From the NCBI RefSeq assembly GCF_019635155.1, contig NZ_JAHBZY010000009.1, positions 56,622 to 120,621 on the forward strand: a stretch of DNA of 64,000 nt, read 5' to 3'. A program made the position numbers and the translations under genes. The DNA is from Nitrosomonas sp. (GTDB taxonomy: Bacteria > Pseudomonadota > Gammaproteobacteria > Burkholderiales > Nitrosomonadaceae). Shown in pieces: positions 54,380 through 62,221 of the stretch (its first letter is position 1; the number at the start of each line of letters is the position of its first letter). The notes under the pieces are model-generated. The model did not search any database, was not told the origin of the DNA, and was given only the letters and a program-made list of their open reading frames with translations.

Positions 54380-54906
54380 TGCGTTACTTGATTCCGCTGT
54401 TTGCATTTATGGTGCTGGCGGTGTTTTTAATGATCGGTCTGACATTAAATCCTCGCCAAGTTCCATCACCGCTGATTGATAAGCCAGCACCAAAGTTTCA
54501 ACTAAATCAACTCCATGATTCCGATAAAGTTATGTCATCGGATGATAATCTTGGTAAGGTTTGGATGCTGAATGTTTGGGCTTCCTGGTGTGTGGCTTGC
54601 CGTGATGAACATCCACTATTGGTACAGTTAGCAAATGCCGGGATTGTTCCAATCTACGGCTTGAATTATAAAGACGATCGTAACACTGCATTACAATGGT
54701 TAAAACGTTACGGTGATCCTTATCAGATCAGTATTGTCGATTCTGATGGAAAAGTAGGTATTAATTATGGTGTTTATGGAGTTCCTGAAACTTATGTTAT
54801 AGACAAAAAAGGAATTATCAGACACAAACAAATTGGACCAGTAACTGTCGATTCTTTGGAAAAAACAATCCTTCCTCTAATAAAAGAATTGCAAGATCAG
54901 GTGTAG
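54376..54906 (+). CDS. ccmG: Periplasmic thioredoxin CcmG/DsbE
   Basis: This 176-residue protein has an N-terminal anchor (YLIPLFAFMVLAVFLMIGLT) and a thioredoxin domain with active site NVWASWCVACRDEHPLL (near 71), GVYGVPETYVIDKKG in the cis-Pro region and IGPVT. It reduces the CXXCH cysteines of apocytochromes before haem attachment. It overlaps ccmF by four bases. Confidence 0.95.
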   Translation: MMRYLIPLFAFMVLAVFLMIGLTLNPRQVPSPLIDKPAPKFQLNQLHDSDKVMSSDDNLGKVWMLNVWASWCVACRDEHPLLVQLANAGIVPIYGLNYKDDRNTALQWLKRYGDPYQISIVDSDGKVGINYGVYGVPETYVIDKKGIIRHKQIGPVTVDSLEKTILPLIKELQDQV

Positions 54907-54936
54907 ATTATTTGAGAGAAAGGGTGCTGTTTTACT

Positions 54937-55437
54937 ATGACATTTTTAACACATTGTAAGTCGACAAAAGTAAGTTTTGTTTTTTTGTTACTTTTATTGA
55001 TTCCATTGATCGGATGGTCAAAAGAGGCTATACCAGTCGCAGAAGATCCTGAAATAGAGAAGCGGATGCTGGAACTAACCATGGATTTGCGATGTTTAGT
55101 TTGCCAGAATGAGACAATTTCAGATTCTCGTGCGGAATTCTCAAATGATATCCGACGCGAAATACGAGAACAAATCAAAGCTAATAAAACAGATGATGAA
55201 ATAGTTCAATTTCTGGTGGATCGTTATGGAGATTTTATTCTTTATAATCCTCCGGTGAAGCCAACCACAATTCTATTGTGGTTTGGTCCTGTTGTTTTAT
55301 TTTTGATCAGTATTGGTTCATTAATTTTTTATTTAAGACGTCGACGAGTGCAGATTGAGGAAGTATTACTTTCACAGGCACAGCGTGAGAAAGCGGAGGC
55401 ATTACTTAAAGAAGATAATAAAGGTAAAAACGTATGA
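54937..55437 (+). CDS. ccmH: Cytochrome c maturation protein CcmH
   Basis: This 166-residue protein has a signal peptide (VSFVFLLLLLIPLIGWS) and the redox motif MDLRCLVCQNETISDS (near 52), followed by the three-helix domain and a C-terminal membrane segment (TTILLWFGPVVLFLISIGS). It forms part of the thioreduction and haem-ligation complex. It overlaps the next gene by four bases. Confidence 0.94.
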   Translation: MTFLTHCKSTKVSFVFLLLLLIPLIGWSKEAIPVAEDPEIEKRMLELTMDLRCLVCQNETISDSRAEFSNDIRREIREQIKANKTDDEIVQFLVDRYGDFILYNPPVKPTTILLWFGPVVLFLISIGSLIFYLRRRRVQIEEVLLSQAQREKAEALLKEDNKGKNV

Positions 55438-56783
55438 CTGCTTTCTGGGTTATCTCTGGAATTTTCATTGTGACAGCGTTGTTATTTGTGATTCCAACGC
55501 TGCTTAGAAATAAAAAAAATATTGCGAGAGATATTGAGCATGACGCTGTTAATATAACCGTATATAGGGATCAAATTGCGGAGCTTGATAGAGATTTGCA
55601 AAATGATATTTTGAGCCAAGAGCAATATGATAAAAGTAAACAGGAGCTGCAACAGCGAATGCTGCAAGATGTCGTTGAACAAGAGACAATAACCCCTCAG
55701 AGAAACAAGAAATATCAAAATATAGTCGTTTCAATTTTTATTGCGCTTGGATTGCCGTTAGCCGCTGTTTTTTTGTATTTGAATATTGGTGATACTCGTG
55801 GATTGTTACCGCAGGCTCAACTTGCCAGTGCAACCAATATGAATCGCGGCGGAGGCAGTGATAACCTTTCCGATATGGGGGGGCATGATTTTTCCGCAGC
55901 ATTGGAAAACCTTATAGCCAGGTTAAGCAGTAATCCTGAAGACATTGAAGGATGGGTAATGCTAGCGCGTACTTATACTGCAATGGAACGTTATACTGAA
56001 GCAAGTAATACTTACGCAAAGTTAAGCGAACTGATCCCCAATAACCCTCAAATATTGAGTGATTATGCGCGCACATTAGCACTTAAGAATCAAGGAACCT
56101 TAGCTGGAAAACCAACTGAATTACTTCATGAAGCGTTAAAAATTGACCCGCTTTTCCCACCGGCTCTGGCACTGGCCGGTCATGCGGAATTTGAACAAGA
56201 AAAATATGAAGATGCTTCTGTATACTGGGAGAAACTATTAACGACTATTCCTCCTGATTCTCCTCTGGCAAAATCCGTAAAGGATAGCATTGCAGAAGCC
56301 AGATTGCTCGCCTTTGGAGGAAAAGCAACAAGTCATGAACAATCGACACGATCTGTCGAAATGGTGGAATCTAAAGAGGAAGCTGTGGTTGTTCAACCTG
56401 GAAGTGAAACTAAGAACAACTCAGCAGCTACGGCAGGGTCGATTTCTGTTTCAGGTCAGGTAACGATTCAACCTGAATTGGTAGCTAAAGCTTCACCAAA
56501 CGATACTTTGTTCATTTTTGCGCGCGCCAAAACAGGTCCTAAAATGCCGCTTGCAATTTTGCGCCTCAAAGCGAGCGATCTACCAGCGACGTTTACATTG
56601 ACAGATGATATGGCAATGACACCGACTATGAAAATGTCAAGTTTCCCAGAAGTTGTAATTGAGGCAAGAATTTCAAAATCCGGTCAAGCAGTTCCTGCAA
56701 GTGGTGATCTTCAGGGATTTAGTGAACCAGTTCAACTGGGTTACAATAACATTTCGATTGTCATCGACACACAGATTCCATAA
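55434..56783 (+). CDS. ccmI: Cytochrome c biogenesis protein CcmI (CycH)
   Basis: This 449-residue protein has two membrane segments (near 3-22 and 98-118) flanking a cytoplasmic loop, then a TPR region (about 160-280: EGWVMLARTYTAMERYTEAS, ALKIDPLFPPALALAGHAEF) and a C-terminal beta domain (SVSGQVTIQPELVAKASPND near 340; MTPTMKMSSFPEVVIEARIS). It delivers apocytochromes to the lyase. It completes an uninterrupted ccmABCDEFGHI order, apart from the CcmB-CcmC gap. Confidence 0.93.
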   Translation: MTAFWVISGIFIVTALLFVIPTLLRNKKNIARDIEHDAVNITVYRDQIAELDRDLQNDILSQEQYDKSKQELQQRMLQDVVEQETITPQRNKKYQNIVVSIFIALGLPLAAVFLYLNIGDTRGLLPQAQLASATNMNRGGGSDNLSDMGGHDFSAALENLIARLSSNPEDIEGWVMLARTYTAMERYTEASNTYAKLSELIPNNPQILSDYARTLALKNQGTLAGKPTELLHEALKIDPLFPPALALAGHAEFEQEKYEDASVYWEKLLTTIPPDSPLAKSVKDSIAEARLLAFGGKATSHEQSTRSVEMVESKEEAVVVQPGSETKNNSAATAGSISVSGQVTIQPELVAKASPNDTLFIFARAKTGPKMPLAILRLKASDLPATFTLTDDMAMTPTMKMSSFPEVVIEARISKSGQAVPASGDLQGFSEPVQLGYNNISIVIDTQIP

Positions 56784-56791
56784 TTGATCTC

Positions 56792-57259
56792 ATGCTAAAA
56801 CTTAACCAAGCGGTGGAAAATTTTAAATTACCTTCAACTGGTGGGCAAGATTTTAATTTGTCTGATCATCTAGGTAAGAATGTAATAATCTATTTTTATC
56901 CCAAAGATGATACTCCCGGATGTACCGTCGAGGGGCAGGATTTTCGCGACAATTGGGATGCATTCAATCAAAAAAATTGCATCATAATTGGTATTTCACG
57001 TGATAGTGTCAAATCCCACGAAAGTTTTAAATCCAAAATGCAATTTCCTTTTGAATTGTTGAGTGACAGCGATGAAACGGCTTGTAGCTTATTTGATGTT
57101 ATGAAGATGAAAAATATGTACGGTAAGCAGGTTCGTGGCATAGAACGCAGCACTTTTGTTATAGATACTCAAGGGATTCTAAGAAAAGAATGGCGTGGTG
57201 TTAAAGTACCAGGGCATGTTCGGGAGGTCTTAGAATATCTTACCGCGCACTCAAGCTAA
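56792..57259 (+). CDS. bcp: Thioredoxin-dependent peroxiredoxin (Bcp/PrxQ)
   Basis: This 155-residue protein reduces peroxides with a peroxidatic cysteine in PKDDTPGCTVEGQDFRDN (near 45). In E. coli Bcp the resolving cysteine is five residues later, but here that position is not Cys; a cysteine near 94 (SDETACSLFDV) may serve instead, as in some PrxQ types. The end RGIERSTFVIDTQGILRKEW is typical. It starts nine bases after ccmI and probably belongs to the same transcript. Confidence 0.92.
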   Translation: MLKLNQAVENFKLPSTGGQDFNLSDHLGKNVIIYFYPKDDTPGCTVEGQDFRDNWDAFNQKNCIIIGISRDSVKSHESFKSKMQFPFELLSDSDETACSLFDVMKMKNMYGKQVRGIERSTFVIDTQGILRKEWRGVKVPGHVREVLEYLTAHSS

Positions 57260-57437
57260 TTAATTCTCTTATTCTTTAAGCTATAAACAACTATTGACAA
57301 TCGGCGACTCTCTTTCATGGAAGAAGGGTTCCACTTAAGAGGCTATAACTTGTTAGCACACGTTATTAATGGCGTTAAATTTGTTAATATGAGTAGTCGC
57401 GACCCGATCTGACAATCACCAGATTTTTGACTATAAC

Positions 57438-57671
57438 TCAGGAATCGCTTGCGCAATTCCTAACCTGCGGCGAATTTTCCAGTATTTTCTTGAAGATATT
57501 ATTCTCAATTTCAAGAGCTGATTGCGGTCGATAAAAATAATATCCTTGGAAACGCTTACAACCTTGTTGTGTCAAGATAGCTACTTGTTCGTCTGTCTCC
57601 ACTCCTTCTGCTATTACATCCATATTCAAGCTATGTGCCATTGCAATAATGGCAGCGGTAATAGCGGAATG
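57438..57671 (-). pseudogene. C-terminal fragment of an EAL-domain (cyclic-di-GMP phosphodiesterase) gene
   Basis: The minus strand here encodes AITAAIIAMAHSLNMDVIAEGVETDEQ and LTQQGCKRFQGYYFYRP, the second half of an EAL domain. The frame runs from about 57671, where homology stops at the IS edge, to a stop at 57438-57440. The catalytic ExL and the first metal ligands are missing, so the fragment is inactive. The rest of the gene is not on the other side of the insertion cluster (a relaxase remnant lies there), so part of it was deleted or moved. Confidence 0.8.
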
Positions 57672-58039
57672 GTAGTCCCCCCAGAAAATAACAGGAGTCA
57701 AAAGTAGAATTTTCTAGTACTTTATGGAGAGGAGATTCTGCGATGAAGCAATCGAAATTCAGTGACAGCCAGATCATGGCGATACTCAAACAGGCAGAGG
57801 CAGGGGTGCCGGTACCTGAGCTGTGTCGTGAACATGGCATGAGCAATGCGACATTTTACAAATGGCGCAGTAAATATGGTGGTATGGATGCATCGATGAT
57901 AGCCCGGCTCAAAGAGCTAGAAGAGGAGAATCGGCGGTTGAAAAAGATGTATGCCGAAGAGCGGCTAAAATCCGAGCTACGCAAGGAGGCGCTCGAAAAA
58001 AAGTGGTAGCGCCCAGGCAGCGGCGCGTCATGGCTAAAC
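57671..58039 (+). mobile_element. Truncated IS3-family element (IS407-like), left part
   Basis: The element starts near 57671 with GGTAGTCCCCCCAGAAAA. It holds a complete orfA and the first dozen codons of orfB (about 58006-58040, VVAPRQRRVMAKQ), after which the sequence switches. The change near 58040 (TGTTAATCAACATGC) looks like the end of another insertion, probably the IS21-type element. The right end of this IS3 element is missing. Confidence 0.65.
57743..58009 (+). CDS. IS3-family transposase OrfA
   Basis: This 88-residue protein has the OrfA helix-turn-helix (SDSQIMAILKQAEAGVPVPE, HGMSNATFYKWRSKYGG) and a leucine-zipper-like tail (LKELEEENRRLKKMYAEERL). In intact elements it is joined to OrfB by frameshifting. 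Here orfB is cut off, so no functional transposase can be made. GGAGAGGAGA precedes the ATG. Confidence 0.88.
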   Translation: MKQSKFSDSQIMAILKQAEAGVPVPELCREHGMSNATFYKWRSKYGGMDASMIARLKELEEENRRLKKMYAEERLKSELRKEALEKKW

Positions 58040-58154
58040 AGTGTTAATCAACATGCAAAAATTACCAGGGAAGAGCTGGAATCAACATTGAAAAGTTTCC
58101 AGCTTGTTAATGAAAGAATCCGGTATTTATCCGGAGAACCCTGGAGTGATAGAC

Positions 58155-58540
58155 ATGGAGCAAATAGCCGAAATCAGGCGATGTTATTTATAAATAAAGA
58201 AAGTATCAGCAAGATCGCTGCTGCTGGACCCTTCCCGGCAGACGGTGCGGAAGGCATTAAAGAGTCAGGAAACAAACCCGTTTACCAGCGTAAATTCAGC
58301 CGACACCGAAGCTGGGTTCTTTTAAACAACAATTGATCAGTTGGTTAGAGTTTGATGCGAAGCTGCCTAGACGCCAACGCAGGACTGCACAACGTCTGTA
58401 TGAATGTTTGCAGGTCGAAGGCTATCAAGGCTCCTATGGTCCCGTACAACGGTTTGTACAAGACTGGAAACAACAAGCATCGCACCGGCCATCGACAACC
58501 CAGGCTTTTGTTCCTTTGGCGTTTCCGGCAGGTGAAACCT
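58155..58540 (+). pseudogene. Decayed IS21-family transposase IstA, N-terminal part
   Basis: Joining three frames gives an IstA N-terminus: MEQIAEIRRCYL, then ESISKIA and LLLDPSRQTVRKALKSQE (a helix-turn-helix), then LISWLEFDAKLPRRQRRTAQ and RLYECLQVEGYQGSYGPVQR. The frame changes near 58190, 58215 and 58325 show decay. The end is cut at 58541 by the following IS3 element. The istB gene is absent. Confidence 0.75.
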
Positions 58541-58579
58541 TGAATCGCCCCGGGTTTTCCGGAGACTATTTGTCTTGAG

Positions 58580-59356
58580 TCAAACCGTGTCGGTTGACTC
58601 CCCTGGTTGTCGATAATATGCCATTTCAAATTCTGCTGGCGGAATATTTCCGATCGGTTCCAGTAATCGGCGATTGTTAAACCAATCCACCCATTCCAAA
58701 GTGGCAAACTCCACATCGTCGATATTACGCCAAGGGCCGCGATGCCGAATAACCTCGGTCTTGAATAATCCGTTAATTGTTTCGGCCAGTGCATTGTCAT
58801 AAGAATCTCCGACACTGCCAACAGAAGCTTCAATATTGGCTTCAGCCAGACGTTCCGTATAGCGAATCGACAAATATTGGCAGCCGCGGTCGCTGTGATG
58901 AATTAATTCCTTGATTTCCCGACGCGCCCACAATGCCTGTTCCAGTGCGTCGAGCACCAGATCGGTTTGCAATGACCGGCTAACACGCCAACCAACAATA
59001 TAACGGGCAAAAACATCGATGAGGAAAGCCACATAAACAAATCCCGACCACGTTGCAACATAGGTAATATCTGCCACCCACAATTGATTGGGTCGGGTTG
59101 CTGTAAATTGCCGGTTAACCTTGTCGGTTGGCCGATAGAGTGAATCATCCGCAACAGTCGTCCAACATTTCTTGCCGCGCCGGATACCTTGTATCCCAAG
59201 GTGCTTCATCAATCGCTCGACCGCAGCGAGCAAGCACCAAATGCCTTCTGAACAACGCCATACTTTGCGGGCGCCATAAACCCGAAAGTTGCTTTCCCAA
59301 ACCCGTTGTATTTCCAGTTCTAGCTTCATGTCCCGCTTGATGCGATCGGGCAACAA
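58580..59356 (-). CDS. IS3-family transposase OrfB, possibly frameshifted at its start
   Basis: This 258-residue part contains the integrase core with DDE residues in WVADITYVATWSGFVYVAF, IHHSDRGCQYLSIRYTERL and DNALAETINGLFKTEVI. The usual N-terminal segment is found upstream in two frames (GGIRGPNSICRQ in one, IAPSSYYENKRRGRDPDLL in the next), with the switch near 59400. This suggests a frameshift that separates the start of orfB from its core. The stop is followed shortly by the terminal repeat. Confidence 0.85.
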   Translation of the reverse strand: MLPDRIKRDMKLELEIQRVWESNFRVYGARKVWRCSEGIWCLLAAVERLMKHLGIQGIRRGKKCWTTVADDSLYRPTDKVNRQFTATRPNQLWVADITYVATWSGFVYVAFLIDVFARYIVGWRVSRSLQTDLVLDALEQALWARREIKELIHHSDRGCQYLSIRYTERLAEANIEASVGSVGDSYDNALAETINGLFKTEVIRHRGPWRNIDDVEFATLEWVDWFNNRRLLEPIGNIPPAEFEMAYYRQPGESTDTV

Positions 59357-59481
59357 ATCCGGATCTCGCCCACGCCTTTTATTTTCGTAATAACTCGATG
59401 GGGCAATTCAGCTTGTCTGCAGATTGAATTTGGACCCCGTATTCCGCCTTGTTTTTTCACAAACAACCACCATCATTTCGA

Positions 59482-59793
59482 TCAGCGGTCGAGCTCCGCC
59501 TGCGCAAAATAAGCCGATGCCTTACGCAATATTTCGTTAGCACGCTTTAATTCCCGGTTCTCCCGTTCCAATTCCTTGAGCCGTTCACGATCCGATGTCG
59601 ACATACCTCCCCGAATTCCCTGATCCGCTTCCGCTCTTCTTACCCAGGTCCGCAATGTCTCTGCTGTGCAGCCAATCTTCGATGCAATCGATTTGATTGC
59701 CGACCATTGCGATTCATGCTCTTTTTGCTGCTCAAATACCAATCTTACCGCTCGTTCCCGTACTTCCGGTGAATAACTGATTTGATCTTTCAT
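59482..59793 (-). CDS. IS3-family transposase OrfA
   Basis: This 103-residue protein has the OrfA helix-turn-helix ([40 protein letters not shown]) and a coiled tail ending [15 protein letters not shown], typical of the IS3 subgroup. It is the DNA-binding part of the transposase. In the family it is fused to OrfB by -1 frameshifting before its stop. Confidence 0.9.
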   Translation of the reverse strand: MKDQISYSPEVRERAVRLVFEQQKEHESQWSAIKSIASKIGCTAETLRTWVRRAEADQGIRGGMSTSDRERLKELERENRELKRANEILRKASAYFAQAELDR

Positions 59794-59843
59794 CTTTCCC
59801 TCCTCTCAAATCATTTTATCTCCGGAAAACCCGGGGCGATTCA

Positions 59844-60420
59844 GCTCGGTGATCCCGCACAGCTTCCCAGCGTGGAGGAAACAAAAGCAAATATTGATAA
59901 GCAGCTTCTTGAGCGGATGCAAAGTTTCACTGCCGAAATCCGAAAGCACAGCCACACTTGTATGGAACCACTGCTGGAACAGAAAACAAGAATGAAAGCG
60001 CGGTATCAAACCGAGCGGGATAATCTTGCTGATACACAGAAGCAACGCTGGCAACAGGAAAGCGAAGACCGGCAAGCTCGATTGAACAAAGGCATCCGGG
60101 GCCTGTGGGATCGTTTGACCGGACAACATGGCCAAGTGATGGATCAAAACGAACGGGAAGCCTGGCAGGCATTGATACGCGACAGGCAACAGCGGGACGA
60201 TCTGATTCAGCGCCAGCTGGAAGAGCGCCGTGCTTTGCAACTGAATATCAGGAATGCGCGGCAGGACCGGAACCAGGAAATCGATCACCTGAAAACGGTG
60301 ATGTTTTCAGCGTTATCGCCTGAAATGAAATCCCGGCTTCAGGAACAATTCGAACAGAAATCTCATCGGCAGAATAAGCAACCACTCAATCAGAACAATG
60401 ACTACAATCTGTCGATGTAA
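59844..60420 (+). pseudogene. C-terminal fragment of a MobA/TraA-type relaxase
   Basis: The frame immediately right of the IS encodes a charged, helical tail: RYQTERDNLADTQKQRWQQE, FNKGIRGLWDRL-like LNKGIRGLWDRLTGQHGQVM, DQNEREAWQALIRDRQQRDD and LIQRQLEERRALQLNIRNAR. This is the pattern at the end of conjugative relaxases of the MobA/TraA kind. The relaxase catalytic domain is missing, cut by the IS. No stop intervenes from 59844 to TAA 60418-60420. It shows that the segment to the right came from a conjugative or mobilisable element. Confidence 0.75.
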
Positions 60421-60435
60421 CGGCACAAGCAAGAT

Positions 60436-60738
60436 TCAGTGAATACGCGGCTCAAATTGGATTTTCACCGAATAACCGAGTGCACGGGCGTAATCCTCCA
60501 CGGTAGCGAGTCTTGGCGAGACATTCGAGTGCAAGCTTTCCAATCGGGAGATATTGCTTTTTTTGGTACCCAGCAGATCGGCCATCTGCTCTTGCGTTAC
60601 ACCGGCCTTTTTACGCAAGGCAATCATCTGGCGTTTCATCTCGAATGCCATTGAGAGTGCGTCGTATTCGGCTCTGACTTCGGGATCTTGTAAAGCCGTT
60701 TGCTGAAATTTATCGAATGTCGGGCGTTTAGTTGTCAT
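60436..60738 (-). CDS. HigA-like XRE-family antitoxin
   Basis: This 100-residue protein has a helix-turn-helix of the XRE type (LRKKAGVTQEQMADLLGTKK, SNISRLESL, near 40-70) and ends ALGYSVKIQFEP. It follows a RelE/HigB-type toxin gene with an eleven-base overlap and would neutralise the toxin and repress the operon. Toxin-first order is usual in HigBA modules. Confidence 0.88.
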   Translation of the reverse strand: MTTKRPTFDKFQQTALQDPEVRAEYDALSMAFEMKRQMIALRKKAGVTQEQMADLLGTKKSNISRLESLHSNVSPRLATVEDYARALGYSVKIQFEPRIH

Positions 60739-61060
60739 CGCTTTGTACCTCTTTCAGTCGTTTTTGTACCGTTTCCATATGATGTTTCGGTATTTTATTG
60801 TCCTTCTTGATCACCGTTAGCAGAATCACGATTTCCTTGTTTCTGACGGCGCAAAACACCGACCGGGAAATGCCTTCACGTCCTTTGGCGCGGATTTCGA
60901 ACAATCCCTTGCCTAACGGGGCAGTATGGGGTCGTCCCAGATCGGGGCCGAATTCCTGAATGAGTTCCGCAATACGCAGGAAATTGGCAAGAATTCCTGG
61001 TGGCAATGCCAGCGTTTCCGCCTCGACCTTCTCGTTATAGAACGTGATCGTCCATGTCAT
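60728..61060 (-). CDS. HigB/Gp49-like RelE-family toxin
   Basis: This 110-residue protein has the Gp49/HigB pattern: ALPPGILANFLRIAELIQEF, PLGKGLFEIRAKGREGISRS and VILLTVIKKDNKIPKHHMET. Such toxins cut mRNA on the ribosome. I choose ATG 61060 (MTWTITFYNEK) rather than an upstream in-frame start. It overlaps the antitoxin gene by eleven bases. The module may stabilise the mobile segment. Confidence 0.88.
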   Translation of the reverse strand: MTWTITFYNEKVEAETLALPPGILANFLRIAELIQEFGPDLGRPHTAPLGKGLFEIRAKGREGISRSVFCAVRNKEIVILLTVIKKDNKIPKHHMETVQKRLKEVQSDDN

Positions 61061-61160
61061 AATTAAAGTTATCAAATATGATAACAATAGTCAAGCCAGT
61101 CATTCGAATGACTGGCTTATTCCACACCAACCCAGCAACCTCTAGCAGAAAGATAAACCA

Positions 61161-61685
61161 ATGATCAGGACTTTCTTCCAAAAGAAGAAACGGCTACCGC
61201 TGTTTCTCGTCCCCAGAGTACGCAAGCGCCATGTACTGCCCATTTACAAAGACCATGAGACGCAGTGGAAGCTTTTTGCCGAAGGAGCGCTCAGAAATCA
61301 AGTGTTCCATGACGAAGTGATGCATCGGGGAAACAAGTGCCTGGCCTGTGATCAATTGCTTACCACTGGCAAGACCAAATATCCTCACATCGAAAAGCAT
61401 CATCACTGCTATTTGCGGCTGTGTGCCGGTAATATTCTGCCTGACGATTCAAGCGATATTTATCGCGAGGTCAGAAATGCCGAGTTTCCGCATGTTCCAG
61501 ATTGCAGGCAGTGTAAAGTGAACAATCCTGAGTATTTTGAAGGTTGCATTAAAAAAATCTTTCCCGTTCACGGCAAATGCCATGGCCATATTCATGAAGT
61601 GGAGAGATACCGGTTTGATAAGCTCGCTGAAAAATTACAGAGAGATTTTGCTTATCCCGGTTCTGGTACGAACGAATGCGTATAA
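61161..61685 (+). CDS. Cys/His-rich protein of unknown function
   Basis: This 174-residue protein has eight cysteines in two zinc-ribbon-like groups: C60 and C63 (CLACDQLL) with C83 and C88 (HHHCYLRLC), then C115 and C118 (CRQC), C129 and C140 (CHGHIHE). Histidine runs (KHHHCYL) and the spacing resemble an HNH-type or treble-clef zinc site. It has a basic start (KKKRLPLFLVPRVRKRH). I recognise no family. Nuclease or metal-sensing roles are both conceivable. Confidence 0.6.
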   Translation: MIRTFFQKKKRLPLFLVPRVRKRHVLPIYKDHETQWKLFAEGALRNQVFHDEVMHRGNKCLACDQLLTTGKTKYPHIEKHHHCYLRLCAGNILPDDSSDIYREVRNAEFPHVPDCRQCKVNNPEYFEGCIKKIFPVHGKCHGHIHEVERYRFDKLAEKLQRDFAYPGSGTNECV

Positions 61686-61776
61686 TTTCCGAGCATCTGT
61701 ATATATAGCAACAGGTGGATCAAGCGCAGTATGCTATTGGGGTTTATGACATTACCGTTCAAAGGAGAAAAATACT

Positions 61777-62181
61777 ATGAATCTTCCATTTCAAAGTGAT
61801 GCACTGGGTAAATTAACATTGCGCCTCACCGTCGGCGTACTGATGCTATTTCATGGCGTCCATAAGGTACTCAATCCAGGCTCTCTCGATTTTATCGGCA
61901 AACAGCTTACCAGCATGGATTTACCCCAGGCTTTAGCGTACGGAGTTTATCTGGGAGAAGTGGTCGCCGCGCTGATGATTATTCTGGGAATCTTTTCCCG
62001 GCTTGGCGGGTTGCTTGTTTTCGGTAATATGATATTTGCAATCGTGCTGGCGCATCGCAGTCAATTATTCGCATTTACCGATCACGGTGGATATGCGCTG
62101 GAGTTGCAGGTTTTCTTCATGCTGACAGGACTTGCAGTATTCTTTCTGGGAAGCGGCAGATTGGCCGTTAAGCCTGATTAA
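61777..62181 (+). CDS. DoxX family membrane protein
   Basis: This 134-residue protein has four membrane segments and the DoxX signature near the start (RLTVGVLMLFHGVHKVLNPG, residues about 13-32), then YGVYLGEVVAALMIILGIFS and LGGLLVFGNMIFAIVLAH. DoxX-like proteins take part in quinone or redox-linked membrane processes, usually with unknown partners. The ribosome site AAAGGAG precedes the ATG. It converges with the gene on the right. Confidence 0.88.
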   Translation: MNLPFQSDALGKLTLRLTVGVLMLFHGVHKVLNPGSLDFIGKQLTSMDLPQALAYGVYLGEVVAALMIILGIFSRLGGLLVFGNMIFAIVLAHRSQLFAFTDHGGYALELQVFFMLTGLAVFFLGSGRLAVKPD

Positions 62182-62221
62182 ACGTTTGCGAACTTACTGA
62201 TAAACTGCGGAGGGATTTACC

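Larger units (their letters stand above)
58541..59843 (-). mobile_element. IS3-family insertion sequence with 25-bp inverted repeats
   Basis: The left end TGAATCGCCCCGGGTTTTCC at 58541 and the right end at 59819-59843 are exact inverted copies over 25 bases, ending in TG/CA. Between them are orfA (59482-59793) and orfB (58580-59356), both leftward. The total is 1303 bases. The bases outside the ends (CCT left, GCT right) do not form a target-site duplication, and the flanks differ in content, so the element may mark a deletion or recombination between two copies. Confidence 0.92.
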
